From Pseudopithomyces maydicus (Eukaryota > Ascomycota > Dothideomycetes > Pleosporales > Didymosphaeriaceae), in the NCBI GenBank assembly GCA_026873275.1, contig JANTUC010000016.1:806001-870000 (forward strand): a stretch of 64,000 bases of DNA. The letters are read 5' to 3'. The notes under the pieces were generated by a model. It was not told where the DNA came from. It made no database searches and was given only the letters and a program-made list of their open reading frames with translations. The number at the start of each line of letters is the position of its first letter. Positions within the stretch are counted from its first letter, which is position 1. Position numbers and translations under genes: made by a program. This document shows positions 1 to 10,590 of the stretch, piece after piece.

Positions 1-123
1 TGACACTGCAGCGTCGTCGTATAGGTGCTTTTTCCAAAACTGCCTGTACTTCCACATTTCCCGTCCACCACCGCTAAAATCACAAACACTGGTAATATAT
101 CAAATTCCCTTGAACCTTGAATC

Positions 124-1612
124 ATGAGCAGCTGGTCAGATCTCCCAGCTGCGCTGAAGGGAAGCTTGCAAAAGCTTACCCAGCTCCTTCAGTCCGACGC
201 GCAGCTCAAGGCATTCACAACCTCGAACGCAATTGACAGGCCGGCAACTTTCGGCATCAAATCCAGCGGCTCGGACAACACACTCCTCGTTGAAGTAAAC
301 AATGGCTCTGCAAGCGTCAAGCCTGGTTCCTCGAAGGATGCTCTGTTCACGCTATCCGCTCTACCGGAGCAGTGGGAGCAATTCTTCAAAGAAGTGCCAG
401 TAGCTCCTTACCAAAGCTACTGGGGCATGTTCGGCATGAACATCAAACAGAAAGGAATTGAAGTACAAGGCGACGAGAAATCGTTCGCGCACTGGACCCA
501 TGTTTGGCGCCGCGTTCTCGAGCTCGCGCACGACGCTCAGTGCGGACCGATCAAGGAGGACACACAGCCCGAGCCAGACCAAGACCATCTCACCGGAAAA
601 TATGTCTTTCTCGATGCTCCTGTGTGGGGCCGGACCAAGGTATTCTACGAATATTCTGGAGAAGGCAAACAGCCGATCGTGTTCCTTCACACAGCAGGAA
701 GCGACGGCCGGCAGTACCACGGCGTGATGAATGATTCGCGGATGCGGTCGAGGTGTACGATGTACGCGTTCGATCTCCCTGGACACGGAAGGAGCTTCCC
801 GTCCCAACAGTACTTTCCCGGCGCGCACACAAATACGGAAGACAGCTATGTGGGAATCATCGCGGCATTCGTCAAGGAACTGGGCCTACGGAGACCCATC
901 ATCTGCGGTGCTAGCATGGCTGGCCAGGTCTGTCTGGCTGTGGCCATTCGACACAGAGAAGTCGGAGCCATTGGAACTATTCCTCTACAAGGGTCGGTTG
1001 ATTGTTGGATTGGTGTAAAGTAGTATCGCTGACCACCACAGCTCTGAATACCTCAACATGGAGCGACAGTGGCACGATCGATCGCCATATGTCAATCAGT
1101 CGTTGTTCAACCCCGAGTGGGTTTATGGGGTAAGACGAAGAGTGCCGTGTCTGATCTTCCTTTTGGTAACCTGGTACAGATGATGTCACCAACAGCCCCT
1201 CTCGTGAACAAACAGCTCATATGGCACCTCTACAGCGCCCAAGCATACGGCGTAAGATGCTCTCTTCTTCCTACGCCATTCATTGCACTGACTAGCTGTA
1301 CAGATCTTCCACGGTGATCTGGACTTCTACTTTGGCGGATGGGACGGTCGATCCCGTGTTGCAAGCATCGACACGAACGCATGCCCGGTTTATATGCTAA
1401 CCGGTGAATACGACTGGTCGAACACGCCAGAGATGTCACAGAAGACTGCAGACAAGATTCCCGGGGCAAAGCACAAGGCTATGCCGGAACTGGGGCATTT
1501 CCCAGCGACGGAGAATCCACAGAAGTTTGTCCCGCACTTGATTGAAGCGATCGAGCATATACAGAAGGTGCGATCGGGTAATTTGAGTACGATGAGATTG
1601 GGTTCGGAGTAG
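124..1612 (+). CDS. alpha/beta hydrolase with N-terminal SCP2-like region
   Basis: Four exons (124-992, 1042-1129, 1180-1251, 1304-1612) with GT-AG introns of 49, 50 and 52 nt give a 445-residue protein with no frame problem. The first 130 or so residues look like a sterol-carrier (SCP2)-type fold: a short amphipathic start, then alternating beta segments and a Trp-rich helix. The rest is an alpha/beta hydrolase. An oxyanion strand (FLHTAGSDG) is near residue 190, the nucleophile elbow GASMAG is near residue 265, the acid is probably in the EYDWSNTPE segment, and the His is in ELGHFPATENP near the C-terminus. This is an uncommon but recurrent domain pairing in ascomycetes. The substrate cannot be read from sequence; an ester or small lipid is possible. 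No targeting peptide is evident. Family call is firm, function is open. Confidence 0.85.
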
Positions 1613-2683
1613 ATGACTTTCTCATGGGATAGTTGCTGGGATAGCTCGTGTGGGGGAATTGTGACTACTTGTCCATTTGTGTGATTTCAATGAAAGAAAT
1701 GTTTCTGTGTATATAGCTCACACCGAACCATACAACAACGATGTGACTGTCTCTACCATCAGAAGAATGAAAATATCCACTTTAGGCCGTTGTGAGTTGC
1801 ACGAGGAAGGCGCAGCTGTTTGCTCTTGCCATGCCTTACCCCAGCATATCATATTGCTCAGAGAAACCAGATCCAGACAACACCATCATGCACAAATGAA
1901 GACAGAACCGTGTTAAGCATGATGCAGCATAGCATATCCTTCAATTCTCTACATACAAGCGGAGCTCGACATGGTCGTCTCAACGCGCCCTATCCTCCCA
2001 TATCCACGCACGTTTACCCTGCCCTTGTATCCTCAACCCATCTCCCACCAAGGAGCACGAGTCATCATCATCGTAAGTCATATGCAGCGAGCGGCTGCGC
2101 AAGATCATAGCGCCATCAAATGAGCGACAGATACAGCCAAAACAAACCAAACGAATGACTGCAAACTGCCACGTCCCAAACGCCGACCAATATGACCCAA
2201 GAGACATATATCCGCCCCGATTTCAGTTTCTCGTTGTATAGTGTAGAGACCAAAGGAAAAAGATAGGAAACCCTACTTGGAGGATGAATAATCCAAGTAG
2301 GCAGAGCAAATTACATCATGTACAGGAAAGCTCGCGTCTGCATCTCAATCACAAAAGATGTGATTGAGAGGCCAGACCAAGCAAGCAAGCAAACGCAGGA
2401 AAAAAATAATAATAACCAATGACAGAAAAAAAGTCAAGCCCGGACTCTCGACAGGTACCAAACCGAAAGAAAATGATCAATGATAACAAAACAGGACTAA
2501 AAACACAGGCAAACTCCAGAGGATGTGTCGAGAGCCAGGTGTGGGTATCCAGCTGTGAACGTATACTGTGTGTGTATCGTGTGCTGTCGGTCGATCTGAA
2601 CTTGGCGAATGCCACCTATGCGTAGACCGAATCCGGGGCGGACCCTAGTTTCGTAGAAGTCCGCAAGGCGTACGTTTACGCTT
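1613..2683. other. intergenic, convergent 3' ends
   Basis: About 1.07 kb between two convergent genes. It is mildly AT-rich, holds only short overlapping open frames without domain-like composition, and has no tRNA-like B box. It probably contains the two 3' untranslated regions. Confidence 0.6.
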
Positions 2684-4447
2684 CTAGTACACGTACGTAG
2701 GATTCCTGCTCAACATGGGCTTTGAGTACTCGCGATCCCTGTCGCGACCGCTGCCCCGAGGTGCATAGTTGACATCGTCCGATGCAAATCTCTTCGAGAA
2801 GGATATTTGTTCGGCGGGGAAACTCGTCTGACGGCGGGCATTCTCGCGGCGCATGTGATCCGAGGGAATCTCTCCGTAGAGTGGACGTGAAGAACGGCTG
2901 CGGTCATCGACGTTCATAGTCGCCGAGCGTCCGAGCGGAGGTGGCGGGACAGACGAGCCACCGGGTGCAGCAGTCGTGTATCTTACAGATCCCGACTCGG
3001 AAGGCCTATTGGCACCCATAGGCGGGCGGGTATTGAGTGGCGAAGGCGAGCGGTGACGCTGTCTCTCTGGTTCGCGGAGCACCGTACGGTGGCCATTTGC
3101 CACTCCTACGTCTTCAGGGGCCAGGGTGACACCGCCTCCAGGTGTGGTGTAGTAGTAGCGCTTAGTGGAGGTGGGAGGGGGGATCGTGGGGTACTCTGGA
3201 CTACTGGATCCAGAGTCATGCGGTGTAACTGACTCACGGAGGCCAGACGAGCGAGGCGCAGCTGATGCTTTTCGGCTGGCAGATTGAGCCTGTGGCACGG
3301 AAGGCATCGTCTCGGCGCGGCGGAACATGGGAGTGGGCGAAGTTTCCGAACGGCGGTGGTGAGAGGACTCTGTGAAGGAGCGGTGCGGTGTGGTGCGCGG
3401 TATCTGAATTTCAGGCGAGGATGTCGAATGCTTGAAAGAAGGCATTTTCCTGTCGTCTTCCCAGTCGACGATCTCTGGGCCCTTCCGCGACGGCGAATGA
3501 CGGTCCCTTGGGCGTGCAGACGACCGGCGGACGACCTCTGGTCGATCGCGCCTCGAACGGTCATCGCGGCGATCACGACCGTCGCGAGGTTCGTAGTAGT
3601 CTCGCGACGAGGCTGACTTGGAAGGTGAGATCTTGGAACTCATGTTGATGTAGCGCACTGCGTTGCTCGCTTGGTCGTCGAGTTTCTGCTTGCGATCGTA
3701 CTTTTCATCGTAAGACCGTCTGTCTTCGGCGGCCTTGCGACGGAGCTCGGCAGCTGCCTCGCGGGTGCGAGCATCCTCACTGCGTTTGTTGTATTTCTCC
3801 TCGTAGCGAATCTTGGTGTCTTCGGAGTCGTCGCTGTCACGCTCTCGCTCCGACGCAGCGTGCCTGCGCTCTCTTTCGCGCTCCTTGTCGCGCGATTTCT
3901 TGTGATCTGACCGCGTCCGGTCGGAGGACTCCCTGGACGTCTTCTGGGGGCTCACCTTCTCGCGGGAGCTGCGCGAGGTGCTGTTTTTCGAGGGATAGGC
4001 ATCGTATGTGTCGGTAGGGTACTTTGAGCGCGGGCGGTCTTCGTAGTACCGTTCGTCAGAATATCGTGCAGGCTTGTGCTCCTCGTAGCGGGGCGGTCCG
4101 GAGGCCTTGAAGCTGGCACCGGCGGGCGCCTGTGTTCGCACGTCGTAGCGGGCGGTCCGGATCTCGGGTCCGCTGCCACTGGCTCCTCGTGCGGCCTTTT
4201 CTCTGCGCAGGGCCTCGAGCTTGACCTCGGCGGTGTAGCGCGCGCGGGACTCTTCCTCGCCGATGAGCTCGTAGGCCTGCTGGACCTTGTGGAACTCTTC
4301 CTGCATCTTCGGCTTCAACAACGGGTCGCTGACCTTGTCGGGGTGGTACTTGAGGGCCAGCTTCCGGTAGGCCTTCTTGATGGTCTCATGGTCGACGTCC
4401 GGGGCCAGGCCGAGCGCCTGGTACGGATCAGGGGGTAGCGGGTCCAT
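2684..4447 (-). CDS. J-domain (DnaJ/Hsp40 class C) protein with disordered charged tail
   Basis: Single-exon frame of 587 residues. Residues 8-70 form a canonical J domain with the HPD tripeptide at 35-37 (ALKYHPDKVSDP) and the helix II/III residues expected for stimulating Hsp70 ATPase. There is no Gly/Phe linker, zinc-finger or C-terminal substrate domain, so it is class C. Residues 85-587 are low complexity, rich in Arg/Asp/Ser with RD, RS and ER strings and several Pro-rich patches, which suggests a nuclear or ribonucleoprotein setting such as splicing. That role is inferred from composition only. The start is chosen because the J domain begins immediately after it and the next Met is far downstream. 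Adjacent genes give no functional hint. Confidence 0.88.
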   Translation of the reverse strand: MDPLPPDPYQALGLAPDVDHETIKKAYRKLALKYHPDKVSDPLLKPKMQEEFHKVQQAYELIGEEESRARYTAEVKLEALRREKAARGASGSGPEIRTARYDVRTQAPAGASFKASGPPRYEEHKPARYSDERYYEDRPRSKYPTDTYDAYPSKNSTSRSSREKVSPQKTSRESSDRTRSDHKKSRDKERERERRHAASERERDSDDSEDTKIRYEEKYNKRSEDARTREAAAELRRKAAEDRRSYDEKYDRKQKLDDQASNAVRYINMSSKISPSKSASSRDYYEPRDGRDRRDDRSRRDRPEVVRRSSARPRDRHSPSRKGPEIVDWEDDRKMPSFKHSTSSPEIQIPRTTPHRSFTESSHHRRSETSPTPMFRRAETMPSVPQAQSASRKASAAPRSSGLRESVTPHDSGSSSPEYPTIPPPTSTKRYYYTTPGGGVTLAPEDVGVANGHRTVLREPERQRHRSPSPLNTRPPMGANRPSESGSVRYTTAAPGGSSVPPPPLGRSATMNVDDRSRSSRPLYGEIPSDHMRRENARRQTSFPAEQISFSKRFASDDVNYAPRGSGRDRDREYSKPMLSRNPTYVY

Positions 4448-6325
4448 GGCGGTGGTGGTTTGCGGTTTGCGGCGGTGGAGGAGATGGGGGCGTGGTGGTA
4501 TAAATGTCGATGCACGGTCGGGAAAGGTCTTGGAGGTGCCTGGGACGGTGCAGGATAATGCTGGTTAGGGTGTGGCGAGGAGGTGGCCCTTGGCTTAGCT
4601 CCAGGAACCGTGGCGAGTGGTCGGGCTGGGTGGGTTAATGATCGTCGGGGCTGGAGAAGCGTTAAGGAGCGTAAATGTCGAATGCAGAATGGGAATATTC
4701 GGCCGAGGCTGCCGGTTTGGTGAGGTGACGAAGGTTGGATAGCGATGAGGTAAGTGTCGCGGGAAGCGGTCCTAACGCCGTCGCAGGGGGAGAGGGAAGG
4801 CCGTCGAAGCCGGCGCAGACGCAAACACAAATCACTGAATAAGCAAGCGCTCGCAGCAGTTGCGCGCAGCGTGTCCGGCGGGCAGATGGAGGCTGTCTTG
4901 TCGTGTCTTGGTCGTGTCTTGCTCACTCTGGCTCACCCGAGCTCACTCGATGCTTTGTTATGGCAACGGCCGGGAGACGCTGCGGGTCGTTCTGGCGGTG
5001 AGTGACGTACTGCGTGTGTGAGCCACCCGCGAGATGGAGCCAGCCCAGACACGAACGTCTTACGAGCTAGATATTAATTTTTCGGAAGAAGAAGAGGGTG
5101 TCGAAAGAAGGGAAAAGATGTGGCAGCAGGGCGGGTAAGCTGGGGCTGCGGAGGAGTAATCCGCTCGGTGGTGCACTGCTGGGAGTGTGCTGCGGAGAGG
5201 CTATTCTAGAGGTATATTCACTCAATCTCGCGGCCAATGCCCGTCAGCTCCACCAGGGGACTCGATTCACGCTGGGCTGCTCCACCTCTGCTGGGGCGTG
5301 GTGGGGAGTCAGGTAGTCAGTTGCCATGCCAGCTCCTGCATCCACGATTCCATGGCCTTCGCAGCCCCGGCGAGACGGGCGAGTCACACCTGCCGTGCAC
5401 CACCGCCGCTCCACACCGTCCATGCTCGTTCGTGCTCATCGACGGCCAGACGGGGCGCGCAACGCTGCTGGGCCACTGAGCCCCCCGAGCCCCCCGAGCC
5501 ACCCCAGGCCGTCTGGGAGACGTGCAGCAGCATGCACTCGCTGCGTCGCGGGCACAGCGGCTACGAACACATGCCCAATCACCCCCCATCGCCGCTGCTG
5601 GGACCTGACCACCCTGCGCCGTGATAGGCCCGACCACGCACACCTGCAGCCATCCAGAACCCCGTCCACGTCTTCCACGCCGACGCCTGTGCCCAATCCA
5701 ACCCGCCCACCCTCGCTTGCAGAGACATTGGCAAGGCATGACCGCGAAGCAGCCCGCCCGGCGTCCTCTGGCTGGCCCTGAGCAGCACTGGAGCACCAGC
5801 AGCCTCCCGAGCGTTGCCCTGATCGTCCTCACATGGCGTCCTTCCCGCCGCCCGTCACGAGGCACCTATGCACTGTACGTAGCCAGCCCGCGGCCGCTTC
5901 CGGCATGCCATGCCACTCATGCCACTCATGCCGCTCCCACCGACGGCCATGTGCGACACGCTGCCCTGAAGCAGCCGCGGTTGCATCGCCAAAACCGCCA
6001 GACAGACTTTTGGAAACTCGATCCGTCCCGGATGACAAGCGTTAGAGCAGCATAGTCTGCAGGAGACCATGGCCGTGAATGGGCAGACACCACACGATGC
6101 GGGGACGGCGCCACTAAAAGCGGGGCTCTTCTCACCACCTGTGCCAATCGCCATGTATTTGTCTACGCCAAACACCACTACCGCACTCCTACGTGGGAGG
6201 GCTTGATTGAGCGACCGACCACAGAGCCCGACGCTGTTGACTAGATCCGAGTCCGTCGCCGTCTGCACCACCCTGACAGCACGCATGGGCCCTCATCCCA
6301 AAGCCCCCAGACACTACTACCTACA
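4448..6325. other. GC-rich intergenic region
   Basis: About 1.9 kb. It is markedly C-rich on the + strand between about 5.3 and 6.0 kb, with short imperfect runs such as CCCCCCGAGC repeated near 5480-5500 and a repeated ATGCCACTC near 5910-5935. Many overlapping frames are open only because stop codons are rare in GC-rich DNA. None has convincing protein composition. It includes the promoter of the J-domain gene. Confidence 0.55.
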
Positions 6326-7563
6326 TCATTCCGCCGACCATGTTGGAAGATCGACGTCAACCACGATGGGCTTGTTGAACGCCGTCTTGAGGTGATGCGG
6401 CCCACAGAAGGCCGCATTGATCATGACGGTTTCTCTCCGTACACCGGCCTCCACGTCAGGCTGCTGGCCGAGTCCGATCTCGCCTCGCCCTCGTACCCCC
6501 TGCCGACACTCGATTGCGCCCCCAAGCTTGACCTTTGCCCTTCCACCTACACGGTCCACTGCCTCGTCCCCCACGGACACTACATCGTTGCTGTCAATAT
6601 GTCCAAGGACGTCAGGCAGACCAGTTGGGTTCCTGCCAAGAGCCTCGCCCTGAGATATTGCCTCGGGCTTAGACATCTGACGTGTCAGCCCGCTCCCATT
6701 ATCCAAAGGCCGCCGTCCTTTCTCACTCAAATCGACCGTAGACTGTTTCTTTCCTATGCCCGGATCCTGCCAAATCTCCACGCTCTCCGTCAGATCTCCG
6801 TTCGACGGGGTCTGGCCCTCCAGGTTCCACCGCACCCTTTCCACACCTCGTGCTTCGTGTATATGTCCAAAAACAGACAACATTGGTCTGACCCTGCTCA
6901 ATGCCTGTGAAAGTTCCCTGCAGCCTGTTCGCATGTCGTGAACGGCCTTGTCACAGTGTCCAAATGGCGGCGTGTGTGTCACCACGATATCTGCGTCTAA
7001 GGGGATCGTATCCCAGAGCTGCTGGGCCGTCCCAGGCTCATAGCCAAAAGCCCAGTTACGGTTGTTGGGCGAGTATGGGCTGCCGTATACCTTGAAGCAA
7101 GTACGTGGACCATTTTCGGCGTTCAAGTATATCGTTGCAGCCTCATTCTCCAAATATGTTATTGACTTTGACTCGGTAAACAGCCTCCGGCTCTCTGCAG
7201 GATCTTGTGGCTCCGGCCATTTTCGTCTGCTACCCACATTGTCACCACTGAGCTGCTTTTCGTAGAACGGGGCATCCAGAGTCATGTCATGGTTCCCTTC
7301 GACAAGTTAGTCTACGATTATTCGATCTTGGACACGCTGGGACAACGCATTGACTCACCCGCAATGACGATCTTGGCTTCGAAATCGGTACTCTCTAGCC
7401 ACCGCACTGTTCTTTCTAGCTCGTGTCTGCTTCCCTGTTTCGTCATGTCGCCTGCGTGGATGAGTACGTCGCCCTGGGGCAACTTGGGCGTCTGATTGTG
7501 AGTATCCGAGATGCAGACTATGCGCGTCTTGCGCGTCTGCCGAGCAGTGCCTCTCGTAGTCAT
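6326..7563 (-). CDS. calcineurin-like metallophosphoesterase
   Basis: Two exons (7359-7563 and 6326-7296) with a 62-nt intron give 391 residues. Splicing rebuilds the GNHD motif across the junction (residues 69-72), which fixes the intron. The other metallophosphoesterase signatures are present: D-x-H in ISDTHN (20-22), GD in HAGDMT (38-39), THTPP near residue 170, and GHIHEARG near residue 210. Together they form the usual two-metal site of the MPPED/Ser-Thr-phosphatase-like family. Fungal members of this type are generally uncharacterised phosphodiesterases. The segment after GHIHEARG is longer than in the animal proteins and is Gly/Val-rich before a final strand (VMINAAFCG) expected at the end of the fold. 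No signal peptide. Substrate unknown. Confidence 0.9.
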
Positions 7564-7976
7564 GATTTGTCACGGTTGATCGTAGATGAGTGTTTCTTTG
7601 AATCGGGCAATCGCTGTTTGGATTCCTTGTCATCGATGGGCACGTTCAGCCTGGAGACGCATAGCTCACACTTTGTACACTTCGTAGGAGCGAGTGAGTC
7701 ACACAACAAGCACATCGATTTTCGTTCTACGCCGTGACTCAACAGCCAAAGGGATCCAACTCGTTGCAATCCGTAGATGCCCTCTCCCAAGCGTCACGCT
7801 CAGGCCTTCTAACGGCTACAAGCCTTGAGCATTGTCGTAGTCGTGCGCCTGGATCGATTCTCGTATACCTGCGCCACATCCCGCACGCGCCACACAGATC
7901 TAGCCGAGGCACGCTACGGCACCGCCGCCACGCCAAAGGCTCCACCTCGCTCCAGGCCATCCATCCCAGCTGAGCT

Positions 7977-8456
7977 TCATGACAACCCCACAGTAGCTTC
8001 CCTCAGCCTCATGTCAACGTAACGCAACGATCTCGGCGGCATCGACAAATGCGATCCGACGCCTCCCGGGCGACTCACGCGCCGGCGTAGGCGGTGGCTA
8101 CGCTCCATGGCCGTCTGACTGGCTGCGCGAAAATGAAGCTGAGGACGGGGGTCCAGGGACGCTAGAGGATTGCTCACCGCAATGTGGCGTGCAGGGTTCA
8201 TGCTGGAGGGAGGACAGCGTAGAATGATGGTGCGAGTTTTGGAATCGGGGAGAAGGACAATGTCACGTTCTGTGGAGAAATCCTTGGATAATAGGGTGGA
8301 AGGGGGTAGGGTGCCTGAGGCGCAGGGGATTGAGTCAGCAATTGATATTTGTGCTTTGATGCTGTGATCCCGATGTAGGGTATCAATGTGGTATTTTCGG
8401 GAACACTGCGTGTGGGAAGAGGGTCCGCTGATGGTCTGTTGCGCAGCAGATGTCAT
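7977..8456 (-). CDS. possible small uncharacterised protein (weak)
   Basis: An open frame upstream of the metallophosphoesterase, read in the same direction. From an ATG at 8456 it would code for about 159 residues. The first 90 or so have ordinary mixed composition, while the rest becomes Arg-rich. Two GTGAG-type donors lie inside it (near 8176 and 8070), so the true gene may be spliced with a different C-terminus reaching toward about 7.8 kb. I recognise no domain. It could equally be a chance frame in GC-rich DNA. Confidence 0.28.
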   Translation of the reverse strand: MTSAAQQTISGPSSHTQCSRKYHIDTLHRDHSIKAQISIADSIPCASGTLPPSTLLSKDFSTERDIVLLPDSKTRTIILRCPPSSMNPARHIAVSNPLASLDPRPQLHFRAASQTAMERSHRLRRRVSRPGGVGSHLSMPPRSLRYVDMRLREATVGLS

Positions 8457-8875
8457 GGTGTATGTCCGCTCGTTCATGCACGTGCATTCTCTCTAAGCTC
8501 GTCGAAGCTACGTGGAAGTATATTTAGGAGTTGACATTCTTTCTCAATTGACTGTGTAATATACGCTATCCATAGAATAGCGCTGATCTTTGGACTGGGT
8601 AAATTGTTGACCCTTTCCACAGCACACTTTTTGATACCGTCTCTACTGAATGTGATGCTGCGTAAAGTCATTGGATCACCATTGCACTATAAAGTTATTA
8701 CTCTAGGACTTCCAAATTTGACTCGGAATCACGTGCTGTTCATTCTGCTCAGGTAAATTGATTTGATTCATTCTATAGTAAGTCTTGGGGCAACTCGATG
8801 AGGAGTATATCATATTGAGAAAAATCCATAGCATGTAGCCATTGAGGACTCCATGCTGGCGTGGCGTCCTCGAAC

Positions 8876-9760
8876 CTACAGCTTCCACTCCAGTGGCTTC
8901 TCAATAACCAACTCTGCCTCCTCCATCCAACCACCCACACTCCACGGCTGTAGACCCTGAGGAAAGTACTTTCCTGCTTCCTCACCTCCCGATGTACTCG
9001 GTAGAACCTCCGCCCAGCATCCACGCATCCTCGCCACCTTCCCACTAACATCGTACGAACGCCATACATCTGTGCCTGGTGCAACGGCGACCTCATTCTT
9101 TTCACTGATATCGTAAGGATCGATCATCCTGTCACTGTTCAATTCCGCCTCTACGGCACTCTTGAACCCGGCGGGCTCGGGGATAGGCGGTTGCACCTGC
9201 CGCACTGACATTGGTGCATACTTCATGTTGAACGGAATGGCAGGAACCCATCTCCATGGCTGAAACGTACACGCAAAGAACGGAGCAGTTCCATCGCCCT
9301 GCTCCGTTCCCGGCGCAAACACCTTCACGGTTTGTTTCTCTGGAGGCGCCTCCCCTCTCTTGGTCACGGGAGCAGAAAATTCGAATCGCGCAAGGTGCTT
9401 TGGGATGTTCCAGTTCATGCGGCCATTGTACGTGGTTGTGCGCTGCGAAACGTATATGCGGGCTATGCGGAGTGCTTTCTTGGGTATCTTGGGATGCCCC
9501 GCGGAGGGCTGAGGGACGGTAAAAATTCCGGGGGCGAATAAAAGTTCGTCGTAGGATCCGACGGGCGTGGATGTGTAGCGGACTATCATGATGGTGCCGA
9601 CGCCACCGGCGAAGGTTCCGTTGCTCTCATCGTTCCATGCTTCTTCTCGTGGGTCGTACAGACCGGCGGGTATTTCGCTCAGCTTGATAAGAAGAGTGTA
9701 GCATTCTGCGTGGAGAGTCCACGGGGCTTCGACGCGTTGCACTGGATGGCGGTCCACCAT
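8876..9760 (-). CDS. acetoacetate decarboxylase-like domain protein
   Basis: Single exon. The frame runs further upstream, but the ATG at 9760 (MVDRHPVQRVEAPW) is preferred because the preceding 63 codons have no conserved look and family members start just before the VxxPW segment. From that start the product is 294 residues. The layout (an APW strand, a long GGVGTIMIVRYTSTPVGSYDELLFAPG segment, then ARIYVSQRTTTYNGRMNWNIPKHLARFEF) is typical of fungal proteins with an acetoacetate-decarboxylase beta-barrel. The YDELL and NGRxNWxIPK motifs are the recognisable core. Many such fungal members lack a proven decarboxylase activity, so the reaction should not be assumed. No signal peptide or transmembrane segment. 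Confidence 0.75.
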   Translation of the reverse strand: MVDRHPVQRVEAPWTLHAECYTLLIKLSEIPAGLYDPREEAWNDESNGTFAGGVGTIMIVRYTSTPVGSYDELLFAPGIFTVPQPSAGHPKIPKKALRIARIYVSQRTTTYNGRMNWNIPKHLARFEFSAPVTKRGEAPPEKQTVKVFAPGTEQGDGTAPFFACTFQPWRWVPAIPFNMKYAPMSVRQVQPPIPEPAGFKSAVEAELNSDRMIDPYDISEKNEVAVAPGTDVWRSYDVSGKVARMRGCWAEVLPSTSGGEEAGKYFPQGLQPWSVGGWMEEAELVIEKPLEWKL

Positions 9761-10590
9761 TTTTTGTGTAGATGTACGGTCGATATCGAGTGGAGGGGAA
9801 TGGAACAAATTAAACACGCCCGGGAGTGGAGTACGATAATGCAGTGAGGAACGCGTAGGATTGGATTTAGCAGCTACGCCCGGTCTTACTTTGCATAACC
9901 AGGTGAGACTGCGACTGGCGAACACTGTGGGTGAGATAAGGAAAAGCAATTATATAGCTGAAGATTTATAATGCAGCGCTCGACGCGATGGTGACCAAAT
10001 CATATAAAATAATGAATTGTGTGTAAAAAAGAAAAAACAAAGGCAGAGATTCTAAGAAATACATGTATCGTGGACTGAAACAGAAGGTGAAGATACATAG
10101 CCGGCGGACTACAAGCGTACGCGTACCGAGGATTCATGTGCTCTCCTATGGGCCGGGGCTGCGCACATTGTTAGATGCCAAGACCCTTCTAGGTATGTCT
10201 TTCTCTTGAACCCGTCATTTTAATCCTGATCCTTGAAATAATTGTATCAGATTGCGGGAGGGTAGATCGTTGCTGTTCGGCTACACATAACCGAGAGATT
10301 CCTTGCCACTTGCTCACTCTTGCATGATATCAGAATTGGCGAACCAGTCCATCAAACACAAGAACATCAACTCAGCTTTTGGAGAAACAAGTATTGAGTT
10401 TTTGTGTGTTTATTGGTTTTCTAGATTACAAACGCCAAACGCCTTCGCCATGCTCGAGCTATTTTGGTAGAGCTCGCCCCATGCTGACGTGCAAATTCCC
10501 AATGACCAATTCCACGTATATAAAACCACCCTGATCCAACACAGTGATCTTTACCTATCCAAACTCGACATGTATCAGCCGAATGTGTAC
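9761..10590. other. intergenic region
   Basis: About 0.83 kb, moderately AT-rich around 9.95-10.4 kb, with no coding frame I can support. It separates two genes read in the same direction and must hold the decarboxylase-like gene's promoter. Confidence 0.6.

Noticed and set aside
5326..5781. Long + strand frame of about 150 codons rich in Pro, Arg, Ser and Thr
   Set aside because: It overlaps several equally long frames on both strands in GC-rich DNA. The composition is that of random C-rich sequence and no domain or splice pattern supports it.
9761..9949. N-terminal extension of the acetoacetate-decarboxylase-like protein starting at 9949
   Set aside because: The 63 extra residues show no conserved pattern or clear targeting signal, and the domain begins right after the Met at 9760.
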